Below, one piece after another: positions 36,640 to 45,182 of a stretch of 64,000 nt of DNA. The stretch is from Terrimesophilobacter sp044464485 (GTDB taxonomy: Bacteria > Actinomycetota > Actinomycetes > Actinomycetales > Microbacteriaceae), in NCBI GenBank assembly GCA_044464485.1, contig JBIQLG010000003.1, forward strand, positions 62,001 to 126,000, in the 5' to 3' direction. The translations under genes were made by a program, and so were the position numbers. The notes under the pieces were generated by a model. That model did not search any database. It saw only the letters and a program-made list of their open reading frames with translations, and was not told where the DNA came from. Every line of letters starts with the position of its first letter. Position 1 is the stretch's first letter.

Positions 36640-36650
36640 GTTGCATTATC
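36640..36650 (-). promoter_or_regulatory. -10 element for the OmpR-type operon (GATAAT, 5-base gap, ATG)
   Basis: GATAAT at 36645-36650 on the minus strand. The remaining divergent region (36651-36814) is GT-rich near 36660-36710 but I see no clear paired repeat for an OmpR-type regulator. Confidence 0.4.
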
Positions 36651-36814
36651 CTCACGCCCACCACTGTTGCTGCTGTGTGCATCCTATGTTTTTGCTGTGT
36701 GGTTTGGCCACGGCGAATTCATAGGTTGCACCGTGCCGCCGCATAGCACTTCACATCATGGTTGCCACTGTGAAAACCCATCCACTTCCCCGTTCGAACA
36801 GAAAGGCAGCAACC

Positions 36815-37303
36815 ATGGCAAAGAACACTCCTCCGACAGAATCGACGGACGCCGCCAACCAGTCGGCGCCGCACACCGAGCCGTTGAACGCAACCGAAGC
36901 TCCAGTGACACCGCAGGCACACGCCGGGCGGATCCCCCATACCCGCGAGGCATCACGATCCCGCTGGGTACTCACGTCCCTTGCCGCAGCAGGGCTTCTG
37001 TGCCTCGGCTTACTCGGGGGCATGCTCATTGGGCAGAACTTCATGGCACCCGGCTCACACAACGACGCGGGACCCGGCAAGGGATTCATCCATCAAGGTG
37101 AACCCGGTCAACAGCAGATTCCCGAACGCAGGAAAGAACACCTGAAGAACGAAGTTCGAAACGATGTCAAAGAGCGGCTTCAGGAGCGACGCGACCAGCG
37201 TCAACACGCGCCCGGGACGCCGCAGGAACAACCGTCCGACCCCGGCCAGACCCCGCCAGACAACGGTGCACCGAACGACGGAACACAACCCGACAACGGC
37301 TAA
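36815..37303 (+). CDS. Single-pass membrane protein of unknown function
   Basis: 162 residues from an ATG with GAAAGG upstream. A hydrophilic N-terminus rich in Thr, Ala and Pro (~1-48) is followed by one transmembrane helix (WVLTSLAAAGLLCLGLLGGMLIG, about 50-75). The outer tail is low-complexity: a charged helix-prone part (KNEVRNDVKERLQERRDQRQ) and a Pro/Gln/Asn/Gly-rich end. No known domain. It lies divergent from the OmpR-type two-component operon, so it may be a cell-envelope protein controlled by it (inference). Confidence 0.7.
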   Translation: MAKNTPPTESTDAANQSAPHTEPLNATEAPVTPQAHAGRIPHTREASRSRWVLTSLAAAGLLCLGLLGGMLIGQNFMAPGSHNDAGPGKGFIHQGEPGQQQIPERRKEHLKNEVRNDVKERLQERRDQRQHAPGTPQEQPSDPGQTPPDNGAPNDGTQPDNG

Positions 37304-37355
37304 GCGTTCCGGCCGGCGGCATTATCACGCCAAGCTAAAGGGCGCGACGAACCCG

Positions 37356-37400
37356 ACCATCGGCGGCATTGGGCACCCCGAGCCCGGTGCCGCCGATGGT
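37356..37400. terminator. Long near-perfect hairpin between convergent genes
   Basis: ACCATCGGCGGCA and TGCCGCCGATGGT pair perfectly over 13 bp. Inward of this, two G-T pairs and four more G-C pairs continue the stem to about 19 bp around a seven-base loop. It lies in the 137-base gap between the membrane protein gene and rsrA, which face each other. There is no U-run on either side, so it may be a bidirectional structural terminator or an mRNA 3' stabiliser. Confidence 0.6.
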
Positions 37401-37440
37401 GCGTATCGGACGACCGCGTTGCACTGTGCAGCAGCGACGA

Positions 37441-37683
37441 TCAGTGGGTCGACTGGATTTCGCGGATTCTCGCGAGCACGCGCACACGCAATTCCTCCGG
37501 CGCAACCTCAGAGCACGCGCGCTTGACGGCCTGCGTGAGCACGATTCCCACGCGAGCTTCGCCCTCGCAATCGCCGCATGCGGCCATGTGCTCCACAACG
37601 TCGGCGTACTCTTGTTCGGCCAGTTCGTTGTGGAGGTATTCCTCAAGTTCCGCGAGTGCTTTCTCGCAACCGCAATCGCTCAT
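37441..37683 (-). CDS. rsrA: Zinc-binding anti-sigma factor (RsrA/RshA type)
   Basis: 80 residues. It carries the ZAS motif H-x3-C-x2-C in EHMAACGDCEGEA plus an N-terminal CGC pair (SDCGCEKALAEL), the cysteines that form the thiol redox switch in RsrA-like proteins. It binds and inhibits the SigH-type sigma factor encoded just before it and releases it on disulfide stress (family knowledge). The start ATG overlaps the sigma stop as ATGA, so the two are made in a fixed ratio. Confidence 0.9.
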   Translation of the reverse strand: MSDCGCEKALAELEEYLHNELAEQEYADVVEHMAACGDCEGEARVGIVLTQAVKRACSEVAPEELRVRVLARIREIQSTH

Positions 37684-38318
37684 TGAGCCGCTCCCGATCG
37701 TGCGTAGGAACTCAGCAATTCCCGGAGCATTCGCCTGCCGCGGTGGAGGCGGCTCATCACGGTGCCCACCGGGGTTTTCATGATGTCGGCGATTTCCTGG
37801 TAGGTGAAACCCTCGACATCCGCAAAGTATACGGCGAGTCGAAAGTCTTCCGGAATGGATTGCAGCGCATCTTTTACCGCGCTGTCGGGCAGGTGATCGA
37901 TCGCTTCGGCTTCGGCAGACCTCGTCGTGGACGTCGTGGCGGATACGGCACCGCCCATTTGCCAGTCTTCAAGTTCGTCGATCGTGCCCTGATACGGGTT
38001 TCGCTGATTCTTGCGGTACAGGTTGATGAACGTATTGGTGAGAATGCGATACAGCCACGCCTTCACATTGGTGCCTTGCTCGAATTTCGCGAACGCGGCG
38101 AACGCCTTGACGAACGTTTCCTGCACGAGGTCGGCAGCATCCGAAGGATTTCGGGTCATTCGCATGGCGGCCGCATACAACTGATCCATGAGCGGAATCG
38201 CCTGCGCCTCGAAGAGCGCGGTGAGGTCATTCGACTCGGTGTTGGCAAAATTGGGCGCGACGATCGGCGCTGCCGCGCCATGCTCGTCAGGTGGTGGAAC
38301 TGCATCGGATGTCATCAT
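37680..38318 (-). CDS. sigH: ECF sigma factor, SigH/SigR type
   Basis: Alternative sigma factor of about 212 residues. Sigma-2 region: ALFEAQAIPLMDQLYAAAMRMTRNPSDAADLVQETFVKAF through AWLYRILTNTFINLYRK. Sigma-4 region: IPEDFRLAVYFADVEGFTYQEIADIMKTPVGTVMSRLHRGRRML. These match the oxidative/heat stress SigH group. Start ATG 38318 is eight bases after TAAGCT; longer starts extend into Arg-poor sequence unlike the family. The gene order sigH-rsrA beside divergent aroA-rsgA also occurs in other actinobacteria. Confidence 0.92.
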   Translation of the reverse strand: MMTSDAVPPPDEHGAAAPIVAPNFANTESNDLTALFEAQAIPLMDQLYAAAMRMTRNPSDAADLVQETFVKAFAAFAKFEQGTNVKAWLYRILTNTFINLYRKNQRNPYQGTIDELEDWQMGGAVSATTSTTRSAEAEAIDHLPDSAVKDALQSIPEDFRLAVYFADVEGFTYQEIADIMKTPVGTVMSRLHRGRRMLRELLSSYARSGAAQ

Positions 38319-38459
38319 CGCGGCCCAGCTTAGTTGCCTTCGCTGGCCATTGGTTTCAGCAGAGTACGGGAATTCCAGGAGCGCGCCCATCGGAGCGGCC
38401 TCACAGACTTCAGCGAGCGCATTCACGCGATCGTTCCCTCCTTTCCCGTCAAGTGCCGA

Positions 38460-38473
38460 TACTGTGGTAACCG
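38460..38473 (+). promoter_or_regulatory. Near-leaderless promoter of aroA (TACTGT, 8-base gap, ATG)
   Basis: TACTGT (38460-38465), eight bases, ATG 38474. The 155-base interval to sigH holds both divergent promoters; I do not see a clear GGAA/GTT SigH-type promoter. Confidence 0.45.
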
Positions 38474-39901
38474 ATGTTAGTTTCCCGTTATTCCAAGCCG
38501 GAGTTCGATCCGTACCACAACGACGATCTGGTCCTGGAGTCTCCCGACGGTCCGTGGCGTGCGCCGAGGGCCTCGGACCGCTTTCACGCCACGCTGAAAC
38601 TGCCGGGTTCGAAGTCGCTCACAAACCGTGAACTCGTACTTTCCGCGCTTGCGAACGGGCCGTCTCTGCTTCGTGCACCGCTGCATTCACGAGACACGGA
38701 ACTCATGGCCGAGGCACTGCGCGAATTGGGCGTGCTCATTGACGAAGTGCCCGGGGACGGCGGGTTCGGGCCGGATTGGCGTGTCACTCCGCAGGAACTC
38801 ACCGGCGGCGTCACCATCGACTGCGGGCTGGCCGGAACGGTCATGCGATTCGTACCGCTCGTGGCTTCTCTCGCACTGGGACCGGTTGCCTTCGACGGCG
38901 ATGCGGCGGCACGCACGCGCCCGATGCGGTCGACGATTGATGCGCTCCGCAATCTCGGAGTCGATGTCACGGATGACGGCCGCGGAACGCTCCCCTTCAG
39001 CATGTACGCAACCGGTGCGGTGGCCGGCGGCGCCCTGACAATCGATGCTTCCGAATCAAGTCAGTTCGTTTCCGCCCTGTTGCTGGTCGGGGCACGCTTC
39101 GAACATGGCCTGCAGTTGCGCACTTCATCCGCTTCGCTTCCGAGCCTTCCACACATCGACATGACCATGGCAACGCTGCGCGCTCGCGGCGTGAAGGTGG
39201 ACGCGTCGCAAGGTCCAGACGAGCCCGCCGGTTCGTGGCGCGTTCAACCTGGCGAGATTTCCGCGCGCAGTGTGGACATCGAGCCGGACCTGTCCAACGC
39301 GGCGCCCTTCCTCGCGGCAGCGCTCGTGGCGGGTGGCACGGTGACGATCGACGGCTGGCCCTCGTCGACCACCCAGGTCGGCGACATGCTTCCCGCGTTG
39401 CTCGGTGAATTCGGAGCGACGGCGACACGCACGGACTCACGACTCACGATCGATGGCGGGACGGGCCTGCTGGGTGGCGGTGACCTTCCGGGAGTCGAAC
39501 TCGATATGCACGACTGCGGTGAACTTGCTCCCACCATTGCGGCGCTCGCGGCTCTCGCGGCGACCCCGAGCCGAATCACCGGAATCAGCCACTTGCGGGG
39601 CCACGAAACCAACCGTCTGGCTGCTCTTGCCACCGAGATCACTGCGCTCGGCGGCTCGGTGACTGAACTTGAGGACGGGTTGCTGATCGAACCGGCGACG
39701 CTGCACGGCGGAGTGTGGAACAGCCATGCCGACCACAGGATGGCAACATCCGGTGCTCTTATCGGTCTCGCGATCGATGACGTGGAGATTGACGACATCG
39801 CCACCACGGCAAAGACGCTCCCGGAGTTCTCTGCGCTGTGGCGCAATCTCGTTCACCCGCGCCCTGTCGCCGCCGATCCGTTCACCCTTGGCATCCTCTA
39901 G
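38474..39901 (+). CDS. aroA: 3-phosphoshikimate 1-carboxyvinyltransferase (EPSP synthase)
   Basis: Shikimate pathway enzyme joining PEP to shikimate-3-phosphate. It has 475 residues, about 35 longer than usual because of an N-terminal tail before LPGSKSLTNRELVLSALA. Other signatures are DCGLAGTVMRFVPLVA, the phosphate-binding DASESSQFVSALLL, DCGELAPTIAALAA, and RGHETNRLAALATEI with HADHRMATSGALIGLA near the C-terminus. First gene of aroA-rsgA-hisN. Confidence 0.95.
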   Translation: MLVSRYSKPEFDPYHNDDLVLESPDGPWRAPRASDRFHATLKLPGSKSLTNRELVLSALANGPSLLRAPLHSRDTELMAEALRELGVLIDEVPGDGGFGPDWRVTPQELTGGVTIDCGLAGTVMRFVPLVASLALGPVAFDGDAAARTRPMRSTIDALRNLGVDVTDDGRGTLPFSMYATGAVAGGALTIDASESSQFVSALLLVGARFEHGLQLRTSSASLPSLPHIDMTMATLRARGVKVDASQGPDEPAGSWRVQPGEISARSVDIEPDLSNAAPFLAAALVAGGTVTIDGWPSSTTQVGDMLPALLGEFGATATRTDSRLTIDGGTGLLGGGDLPGVELDMHDCGELAPTIAALAALAATPSRITGISHLRGHETNRLAALATEITALGGSVTELEDGLLIEPATLHGGVWNSHADHRMATSGALIGLAIDDVEIDDIATTAKTLPEFSALWRNLVHPRPVAADPFTLGIL

Positions 39902-39939
39902 GTGACAGCGGGCCGGCCGATGCGCGAGGGTGAGCACTC

Positions 39940-40965
39940 ATGAGCTGGCTGCCCGACGATGACGACGTGGACGACAAGTGGGATGATTACGAGGCTCGCT
40001 CACGGCCGAATCCGAAAGGCAATCGCGCGCGCACGAAGATTCGCCCGGAACACGCGGATGCCGTCACGGGTCGTGTGATCACGGTTGACCGCGGCCGCTA
40101 CGCCGTTCTCGTGGCGGAAGACACGGAAGAGGAGCGGCACGCCACTGCGACTCGCGCTCGCGAACTGCGAAAAAACCCGATCGTGACCGGAGATCGAGTG
40201 GATCTCGTGGGAGACACCTCTGGCGAGGACGGTACACTCGCCCGCATCGTGCGAATTCAGCCGCGGACCACGATTCTTCGCCGGAGCGCGGATGATTCCG
40301 ACGAGGTTGAACGTGTCATCGTGGCCAACGCGGACCAAATGCTCATTGTGGTGGCCGCGGCGGACCCCGAACCTCGACCCCGCCTTGTCGACCGTTACCT
40401 TGTCGCCGCCTTCGATGCGGGAATCGACCCCATCCTGTGCATGACGAAGACCGATCTGGCAGATCCGTCGGACTTCGTGGCGAACTTTGCCGGACTCGAC
40501 CTTACGGTGCTCACGAGCACCCACGATGAGTTTCCGCTCGAGAGGCTGCGCGAGCTCCTCGCCGGGCACACGACGGTTGCCGTGGGGCACTCCGGCGTGG
40601 GTAAATCCACACTCGTGAATGCGCTCGTGCCGGAGGCAAACCGGGCAACGGGCCACGTGAACGTGTCCACGGGGCGGGGGCGCCACACCTCGTCGTCCAC
40701 TGTTTCGTATCGCGTGGGCGACGGCTGGATCATCGACACTCCCGGCGTTCGTTCATTCGGACTCGGTCACGTCAACATCGACAACATTCTCACGTCGTTC
40801 ACCGACCTCGCAGAACTGGCGAAAGAGTGCCCGCGCGGGTGCACTCATCTGGCCGACGCACCCGACTGCGCCATCAACGAGCGCGTAGCGGCGGGTGAGC
40901 TCGGCGAGGTGGGCGTCCAGCGGTTGGATTCGCTGCACCGATTACTCGATAGCCTTGCTACGTGA
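39940..40965 (+). CDS. rsgA: Ribosome small-subunit assembly GTPase RsgA
   Basis: Late 30S maturation GTPase with circularly permuted G motifs. 341 residues: acidic N-terminus (DDDDVDDKWDDYE), OB-fold (VTGRVITVDRGRYAVLV), then G4 CMTKTDLADP, G1 GHSGVGKSTLVNALVPEA and G3 IDTPGVRSFGLG, and a C-terminal zinc knuckle ECPRGCTHLADAPDCAINERV. ATG 39940 follows AGGGTGAG. The stop overlaps the hisN GTG as GTGA. Confidence 0.95.
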   Translation: MSWLPDDDDVDDKWDDYEARSRPNPKGNRARTKIRPEHADAVTGRVITVDRGRYAVLVAEDTEEERHATATRARELRKNPIVTGDRVDLVGDTSGEDGTLARIVRIQPRTTILRRSADDSDEVERVIVANADQMLIVVAAADPEPRPRLVDRYLVAAFDAGIDPILCMTKTDLADPSDFVANFAGLDLTVLTSTHDEFPLERLRELLAGHTTVAVGHSGVGKSTLVNALVPEANRATGHVNVSTGRGRHTSSSTVSYRVGDGWIIDTPGVRSFGLGHVNIDNILTSFTDLAELAKECPRGCTHLADAPDCAINERVAAGELGEVGVQRLDSLHRLLDSLAT

Positions 40966-41792
40966 CCACTCGCAAACTCATCGACGACCTCGACTTCGCG
41001 CTCAGCCTCGCGGATCTCGCTGACGCTATCTCCCTGGACCGATTCACCGCGGCAGACTTGGTGGTCTCGATGAAGCCGGACATGACGCACGTGACGGATG
41101 CCGACCGCGCGGTCGAAGCATCCATCCGAGAATCCATCACCATGAACGCGCCGGGCGATGCCATCTACGGCGAAGAGTTCGGCACGGTCGGAGAATCCGC
41201 TCGACAATGGATCATCGACCCTATCGACGGCACGGCTAATTTTGTTCGCGGAGTCCCGGTGTGGTCAACGCTCATTGCGCTCGCCCTGGATGGCGTTCCC
41301 GCCGTCGGAGTCGTGAGTGCCCCCGCTCTCGGCAGGCGCTGGTGGGCTGCGACCGGCCATGGTGCATTTGCGCAACACAACGGCGGTACGCCGCGCCGCA
41401 TCCATGTATCTCGCGTTTCGGACCTCGCGGATGCTTCGCTTTCGCTTGGCGGTCTGGATCGTTTTGAGGCCGCGGGAAAGCTTCAGGCATACCTCGCGCT
41501 CGGCCGAGCCGCGTGGCGAACGCGCGACTACAGCGACGCCTGGCCGTACATGCTCGTCGCGGAAGGCGCCGTCGATGTCGCGGGCGAATTCGATTTGCAG
41601 CCGTACGATATGGCGGCGCTGTTTCCGATCGTCACGGAGGCCGGTGGCCGGATGACGTCGATGGAGGGAACCGAAGGCCCCTGGGATGGTTCCGCCCTGG
41701 CCACCAACGGTGTGCTTCATGACACCGTGAGGGCCGCTCTGAATGACGCTTCGGGCACTGCACACGCCGCGGCGCCTCGACTCCGCGAATAG
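40962..41792 (+). CDS. hisN: Histidinol-phosphatase, inositol-monophosphatase type
   Basis: Mg2+-dependent phosphatase of 276 residues. Metal ligands lie in YGEEFGT, WIIDPIDGTANFVRG and the C-terminal PYDMAALFPIVTEAGG. Sequence and position after rsgA fit the actinobacterial histidinol-phosphatase HisN, although other inositol-phosphatase substrates cannot be excluded. The GTG start overlaps the rsgA stop by four bases, so translation is coupled. Confidence 0.88.
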   Translation: MTTRKLIDDLDFALSLADLADAISLDRFTAADLVVSMKPDMTHVTDADRAVEASIRESITMNAPGDAIYGEEFGTVGESARQWIIDPIDGTANFVRGVPVWSTLIALALDGVPAVGVVSAPALGRRWWAATGHGAFAQHNGGTPRRIHVSRVSDLADASLSLGGLDRFEAAGKLQAYLALGRAAWRTRDYSDAWPYMLVAEGAVDVAGEFDLQPYDMAALFPIVTEAGGRMTSMEGTEGPWDGSALATNGVLHDTVRAALNDASGTAHAAAPRLRE

Positions 41793-41814
41793 TCTTGCGT
41801 AGTGGAGGGCCGCT

Positions 41815-42843
41815 ATGAGGGCAGTACTGTTGCACGAGTTCGGCGCCGTACCCGAACTGGCTGAAGTGCCGGTGCCGGAGTGTCCACCGGGCGGCGCCGT
41901 CATCCGAGTTCGCGCGAGCGGGTTGTGCCGCAGCGATTGGCACGGCTGGATGGGGCACGACAGCGGCATTCGACTTCCGCACGTTCCCGGGCACGAGTTT
42001 GCGGGCGTGATCGAGTCGGTGGCGCCAGAGGTCACCAAGTGGAAAGTCCAGGACCGCGTCACGGTACCGTTCGTGTGCGCCTGTGGATACTGCGAACAGT
42101 GCCGCCTCGGCAATCAGCAGGTTTGCGACAATCAGTTGCAGCCCGGGTTCACGCAGTGGGGCTCGTTCGCCGAATTCGTGAGCATTGCGGCCGCCGATAC
42201 GAACCTCGTCGCCCTTCCGGATGAACTCGATTTCATCGCTGCAGCGTCCCTCGGCTGTCGATTCGCAACCGCATATCGTGCCGTGATGGCGCAAGGACGT
42301 GTGCGTGCTGGCGAGTGGGTTGCCGTTCACGGCTGCGGCGGCGTGGGGATCTCGGCCATTGCGATAGCGATTGCGGCGGGCGCACGCGTCGTTGCGGTCG
42401 ACATTTCCCCCGCGGCGCTTGCTCTCGCGGCACAGCTCGGGGCCCACACCGTGGAAGCAGGCGAAGGCACGGACGCAATCCGGGAGATCACGGACGGTGG
42501 CGCCCACCTCTCGCTCGACGCATACGGTTCGCGCGTGACGAGCGAGAACTCGATCCGGTGCCTTCGCAAGCGCGGACGTCACGTGCAGGTGGGACTCATG
42601 GTTGGCTCAGACGCGTTGGCATCCGTTCCCATGGATCTCGTGATCGCACATGAGTTGGAGATTCTCGGAAGCCACGGTATGGCCGCTCATGAGTATCCCG
42701 CGATGCTCGCGCGCATTGCGGCGGGCCACATCGACCCGGGTGCCCTCGTAGGGCGCACGATCATGCTCGACGAGGCACCCGAAGCGCTGGTCACGATGGG
42801 CTCGAATGCGCATCCCGGCATCACAGTGATCGAGTTGCCTTAG
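41815..42843 (+). CDS. Zinc-dependent alcohol dehydrogenase
   Basis: Medium-chain dehydrogenase of 342 residues. Catalytic zinc ligands: GLCRSDWHGW and GHEFAGVIESV. The structural zinc site is the four-cysteine cluster CACGYCEQCRLGNQQVC. The NAD(P) motif is HGCGGVGISAIAIA, and an acidic residue follows in VVAVDIS, which favours NAD. Substrate unknown. It starts 22 bases after hisN in the same direction and may be the last gene of that operon. Confidence 0.9.
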   Translation: MRAVLLHEFGAVPELAEVPVPECPPGGAVIRVRASGLCRSDWHGWMGHDSGIRLPHVPGHEFAGVIESVAPEVTKWKVQDRVTVPFVCACGYCEQCRLGNQQVCDNQLQPGFTQWGSFAEFVSIAAADTNLVALPDELDFIAAASLGCRFATAYRAVMAQGRVRAGEWVAVHGCGGVGISAIAIAIAAGARVVAVDISPAALALAAQLGAHTVEAGEGTDAIREITDGGAHLSLDAYGSRVTSENSIRCLRKRGRHVQVGLMVGSDALASVPMDLVIAHELEILGSHGMAAHEYPAMLARIAAGHIDPGALVGRTIMLDEAPEALVTMGSNAHPGITVIELP

Positions 42844-42894
42844 CCGCGCCCGACATACGATGGAGATGAATACATTTCAGTTAAGGAGACGATC

Positions 42895-43122
42895 ATGGCC
42901 GACACATGGCTGCCCACGCTCATCACATCCACGCCAGAGGAAGGATTCAACCTCGCAGTCAAAATGTCTCGGATCGGTGTCAAGGTGACCCAACCGTCCG
43001 CGGAGGTGCGCGACAAACTGCGCCCGGGATATGCGGAAGATGCGGATGCCCTCATCGCCAGTTCGCAGGTGATCGCCATCAACTTCCAGACGGTGGCCGC
43101 GGCAAACGAGTACTGGAAGTAG
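42895..43122 (+). CDS. Small hypothetical protein (75 residues)
   Basis: A convincing small gene: AAGGAG six bases before the ATG and a TACGAT hexamer at 42856-42861. The product is a soluble mixed alpha/beta protein with no signal peptide (MADTWLPTLITSTPEEGFNL through NFQTVAAANEYWK). No domain recognised. It is followed 35 bases later by the 3' end of the convergent tmRNA gene. Confidence 0.72.
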   Translation: MADTWLPTLITSTPEEGFNLAVKMSRIGVKVTQPSAEVRDKLRPGYAEDADALIASSQVIAINFQTVAAANEYWK

Positions 43123-43157
43123 AAACGCCAGGCGCGCGACAGCGGCACAACTTTCGG

Positions 43158-43533
43158 TGGTGGAGATGGGGGGAATTGAACCCCCGTCCACTGCTGTGGT
43201 CATGTGCCTTCTACGGGTGTAGCCAGTACTAGCGTTCTACTCGGCTCCGGAATTTGCCACTGGCACCTAAACCGACGAGCCCAGTCCTAGTTCAAGTCCC
43301 GCGACGCCCTAAGACGTAACGCCGCAGCAATCTCTCTGGATGACGCCAGAAATCCGGGTAGAGAGCATTCCCGGCCTGACGGACTTCTTTAGTGCGCTCG
43401 CTTAGGCAGCGAGGGCGAAGTCAGTGCGCTTTGCATTGGCACTTGTTTTTTGCGGGGATCGTTTACGAGATAACCCTGCATCCTCGACCCGCTTCTCACA
43501 ATCTCGCAGGCAATGTCGAAACCGATCATCCCC
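43158..43533 (-). ncRNA. ssrA: tmRNA (transfer-messenger RNA)
   Basis: Rescues stalled ribosomes together with SmpB. The 5' end GGGGATGATCGGTTTCGAC and 3' end with T-arm, CATCTCC and encoded ACCA form the tRNA-like domain; the acceptor stem pairs GGGGATG with CATCTCC (one G-U). The tag frame reads GCC AAT GCA AAG CGC ACT GAC TTC GCC CTC GCT GCC TAA, giving ANAKRTDFALAA, about 95 bases into the RNA. The end LAA is the usual degradation signal. Length 376 nt. It lies 2.4 kb from smpB. Confidence 0.95.
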
Positions 43534-43578
43534 GAGCTGGAAAAGCTGGCCACTGTCGCGCGCTGTGGAGTTATAAGA

Positions 43579-43604
43579 CTGCCCGGCACCGAAGTCCCGG
43601 GCAG
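43579..43604 (-). terminator. Hairpin with UUCG tetraloop upstream of ssrA
   Basis: On the minus strand an 11-bp stem with one mismatch (CTGCCCGGGAC / GTGCCGGGCAG) is capped by C-UUCG-G, the extra-stable tetraloop, and followed by TCTTATAAC. It lies 46 bases before the tmRNA 5' end. It could stop antisense transcription coming from the aldehyde dehydrogenase region, or be part of a pre-tmRNA leader. TTATAAC just after it may be the -10 of ssrA. The rest of 43534-43769 holds a TATACGAT (near 43705-43720) that may serve the aldehyde dehydrogenase gene. Confidence 0.5.
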
Positions 43605-43769
43605 CCTTCTATTCTACGCGGAGAACTCGTTCGCCGCCAGCTTCGATGCGCGTGCGAATTTCACCGAAAATTGGAGTCGTCAGCCCCGAGCCAGACGTGA
43701 TTGAGTATAGGTATACGATTCACAAACGCGCCCCGCGACGCTGCGGGAGCGCCCGAAAGGAGATGGCTC

Positions 43770-45137
43770 GTGAGCCATTACGCCGTCACGAATCCCGCCA
43801 CCGGCGAGACCGTCAAAACCTACGATCAGATTTCGGATGCCGACCTCGAAAAGGTTGTCACGGCCGCAGAGCACGCCTACCGATCCTGGTCCCGCAACTC
43901 AACGATTGACGAGCGCGCGGAGCTCATTCGCAAGGTTGCCGACTTGCACACGGAGCGCCGCGAGGAGCTTGCGGCCATCATCGTGCGCGAGATGGGCAAG
44001 CCCATCGACCAGTGCCTCGGTGAAGTCGACTTCGCCGCCGACATCTACCGCTACTACGCTGACAACGCGCAGGAACTTCTCAAGGATGAGCCGATCGACA
44101 TCCTCAGCGACGACGGCGTCGCGTTCATGCGCACGAATCCGCTCGGCGTGCTCGTCGGCGTGATGCCGTGGAACTTCCCCTACTATCAGGTGGCTCGCTT
44201 CGCGGGGCCGAACGTGGTAGTGGGAAACACGATCATCCTCAAGCACGCATCGCAGTGCCCCGAGTCCTCCGCCGCCATCGAGCAGATCTTCCACGATGCC
44301 GGCGCGGTCGAGGGCGTCTACACGAATGTCTACGCGAGCACCGCTCAGATCGCGCACATCATCGCGGATCCGCGCGTGCAGGGGGTATCGCTCACCGGTT
44401 CCGAAGCGGCCGGTTCCGCTGTCGCTGAAGTTGCCGGGCGCAACCTCAAGAAGGTTGTGCTCGAGCTCGGCGGGTCCGACCCGTTCATTCTGCTCAGCAC
44501 GGATGACATGGACGGCGCCGTCGACGCCGCGTACGCGGCGAGAATGGACAACAGCGGCCAGTCCTGCAACGCGGCAAAGCGCTTCATTGTCATGGACAAC
44601 CTGTACGAAGAGTTCCGCGACAAGCTGACCGCCAAAATGCTCGGAGCGAAGGCATCCGACCCCACCAAGGATGGCGCAGACTACGGACCGCTCTCCTCGC
44701 TCGGCGCTGCCGAAGGGCTCGATGAGCAGTTGTCGAGAGCGCGCGCGCAGGGTGCGACGGTCACGACCTCTGGCGAACGCGACGGTGCTTTCTTTCCCAC
44801 GGCCGTCATCACCGACATATCCCCGGATGCTGACGCCTACCACGAAGAATTCTTCGGCCCCGTCGCCTCGATCTATCGCGTGTCATCGGAGGAAGAAGCT
44901 CTCGAGGTCGCCAACGCCTCCCCGTTCGGTCTGGGATCGTACGTTTTCACGACGGACAAGGAGCAGGCGCTTCGCGTGGCCGACAAGATCGACGCCGGCA
45001 TGGTGTACATCAACGTCGTGCTTGCCGACAGCCCCGAACTGCCCTTCGGTGGCGTGAAGCGCAGCGGCATCGGCCGAGAAATGGGCCGCTTCGGTGCCGC
45101 GGAGTTTGTGAACAAGAAACTCATCCGCGTCACCTGA
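43770..45137 (+). CDS. NAD(P)-dependent aldehyde dehydrogenase (succinate-semialdehyde type)
   Basis: 455 residues. VMPWNFPYYQVARF and LTGSEAAGSAVAE bind the cofactor. The general-base Glu lies in VLELGGSDPFI, the nucleophile Cys in NSGQSCNAAKRFIV, and EEFFGPVASIYRV is conserved. Length and N-terminus (YAVTNPATGETVKTYDQIS) fit the GabD-like succinate-semialdehyde dehydrogenase group. GTG 43770 follows AAAGGAG, so the 23 upstream in-frame codons are not used. With Kgd in decarboxylase mode it could make succinate, but that link is inference. Confidence 0.92.
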   Translation: MSHYAVTNPATGETVKTYDQISDADLEKVVTAAEHAYRSWSRNSTIDERAELIRKVADLHTERREELAAIIVREMGKPIDQCLGEVDFAADIYRYYADNAQELLKDEPIDILSDDGVAFMRTNPLGVLVGVMPWNFPYYQVARFAGPNVVVGNTIILKHASQCPESSAAIEQIFHDAGAVEGVYTNVYASTAQIAHIIADPRVQGVSLTGSEAAGSAVAEVAGRNLKKVVLELGGSDPFILLSTDDMDGAVDAAYAARMDNSGQSCNAAKRFIVMDNLYEEFRDKLTAKMLGAKASDPTKDGADYGPLSSLGAAEGLDEQLSRARAQGATVTTSGERDGAFFPTAVITDISPDADAYHEEFFGPVASIYRVSSEEEALEVANASPFGLGSYVFTTDKEQALRVADKIDAGMVYINVVLADSPELPFGGVKRSGIGREMGRFGAAEFVNKKLIRVT

Positions 45138-45170
45138 AAATTCACTGATGGGTCTCGGCCATGACGCAGA

Positions 45171-45182
45171 TAGTCTGGCGTC
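45171..45182 (+). promoter_or_regulatory. Leaderless-type promoter of the SIMPL gene (TAGTCT, 6-base gap, ATG)
   Basis: TAGTCT (45171-45176), six bases, ATG 45183, with no ribosome-binding site. Confidence 0.5.
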
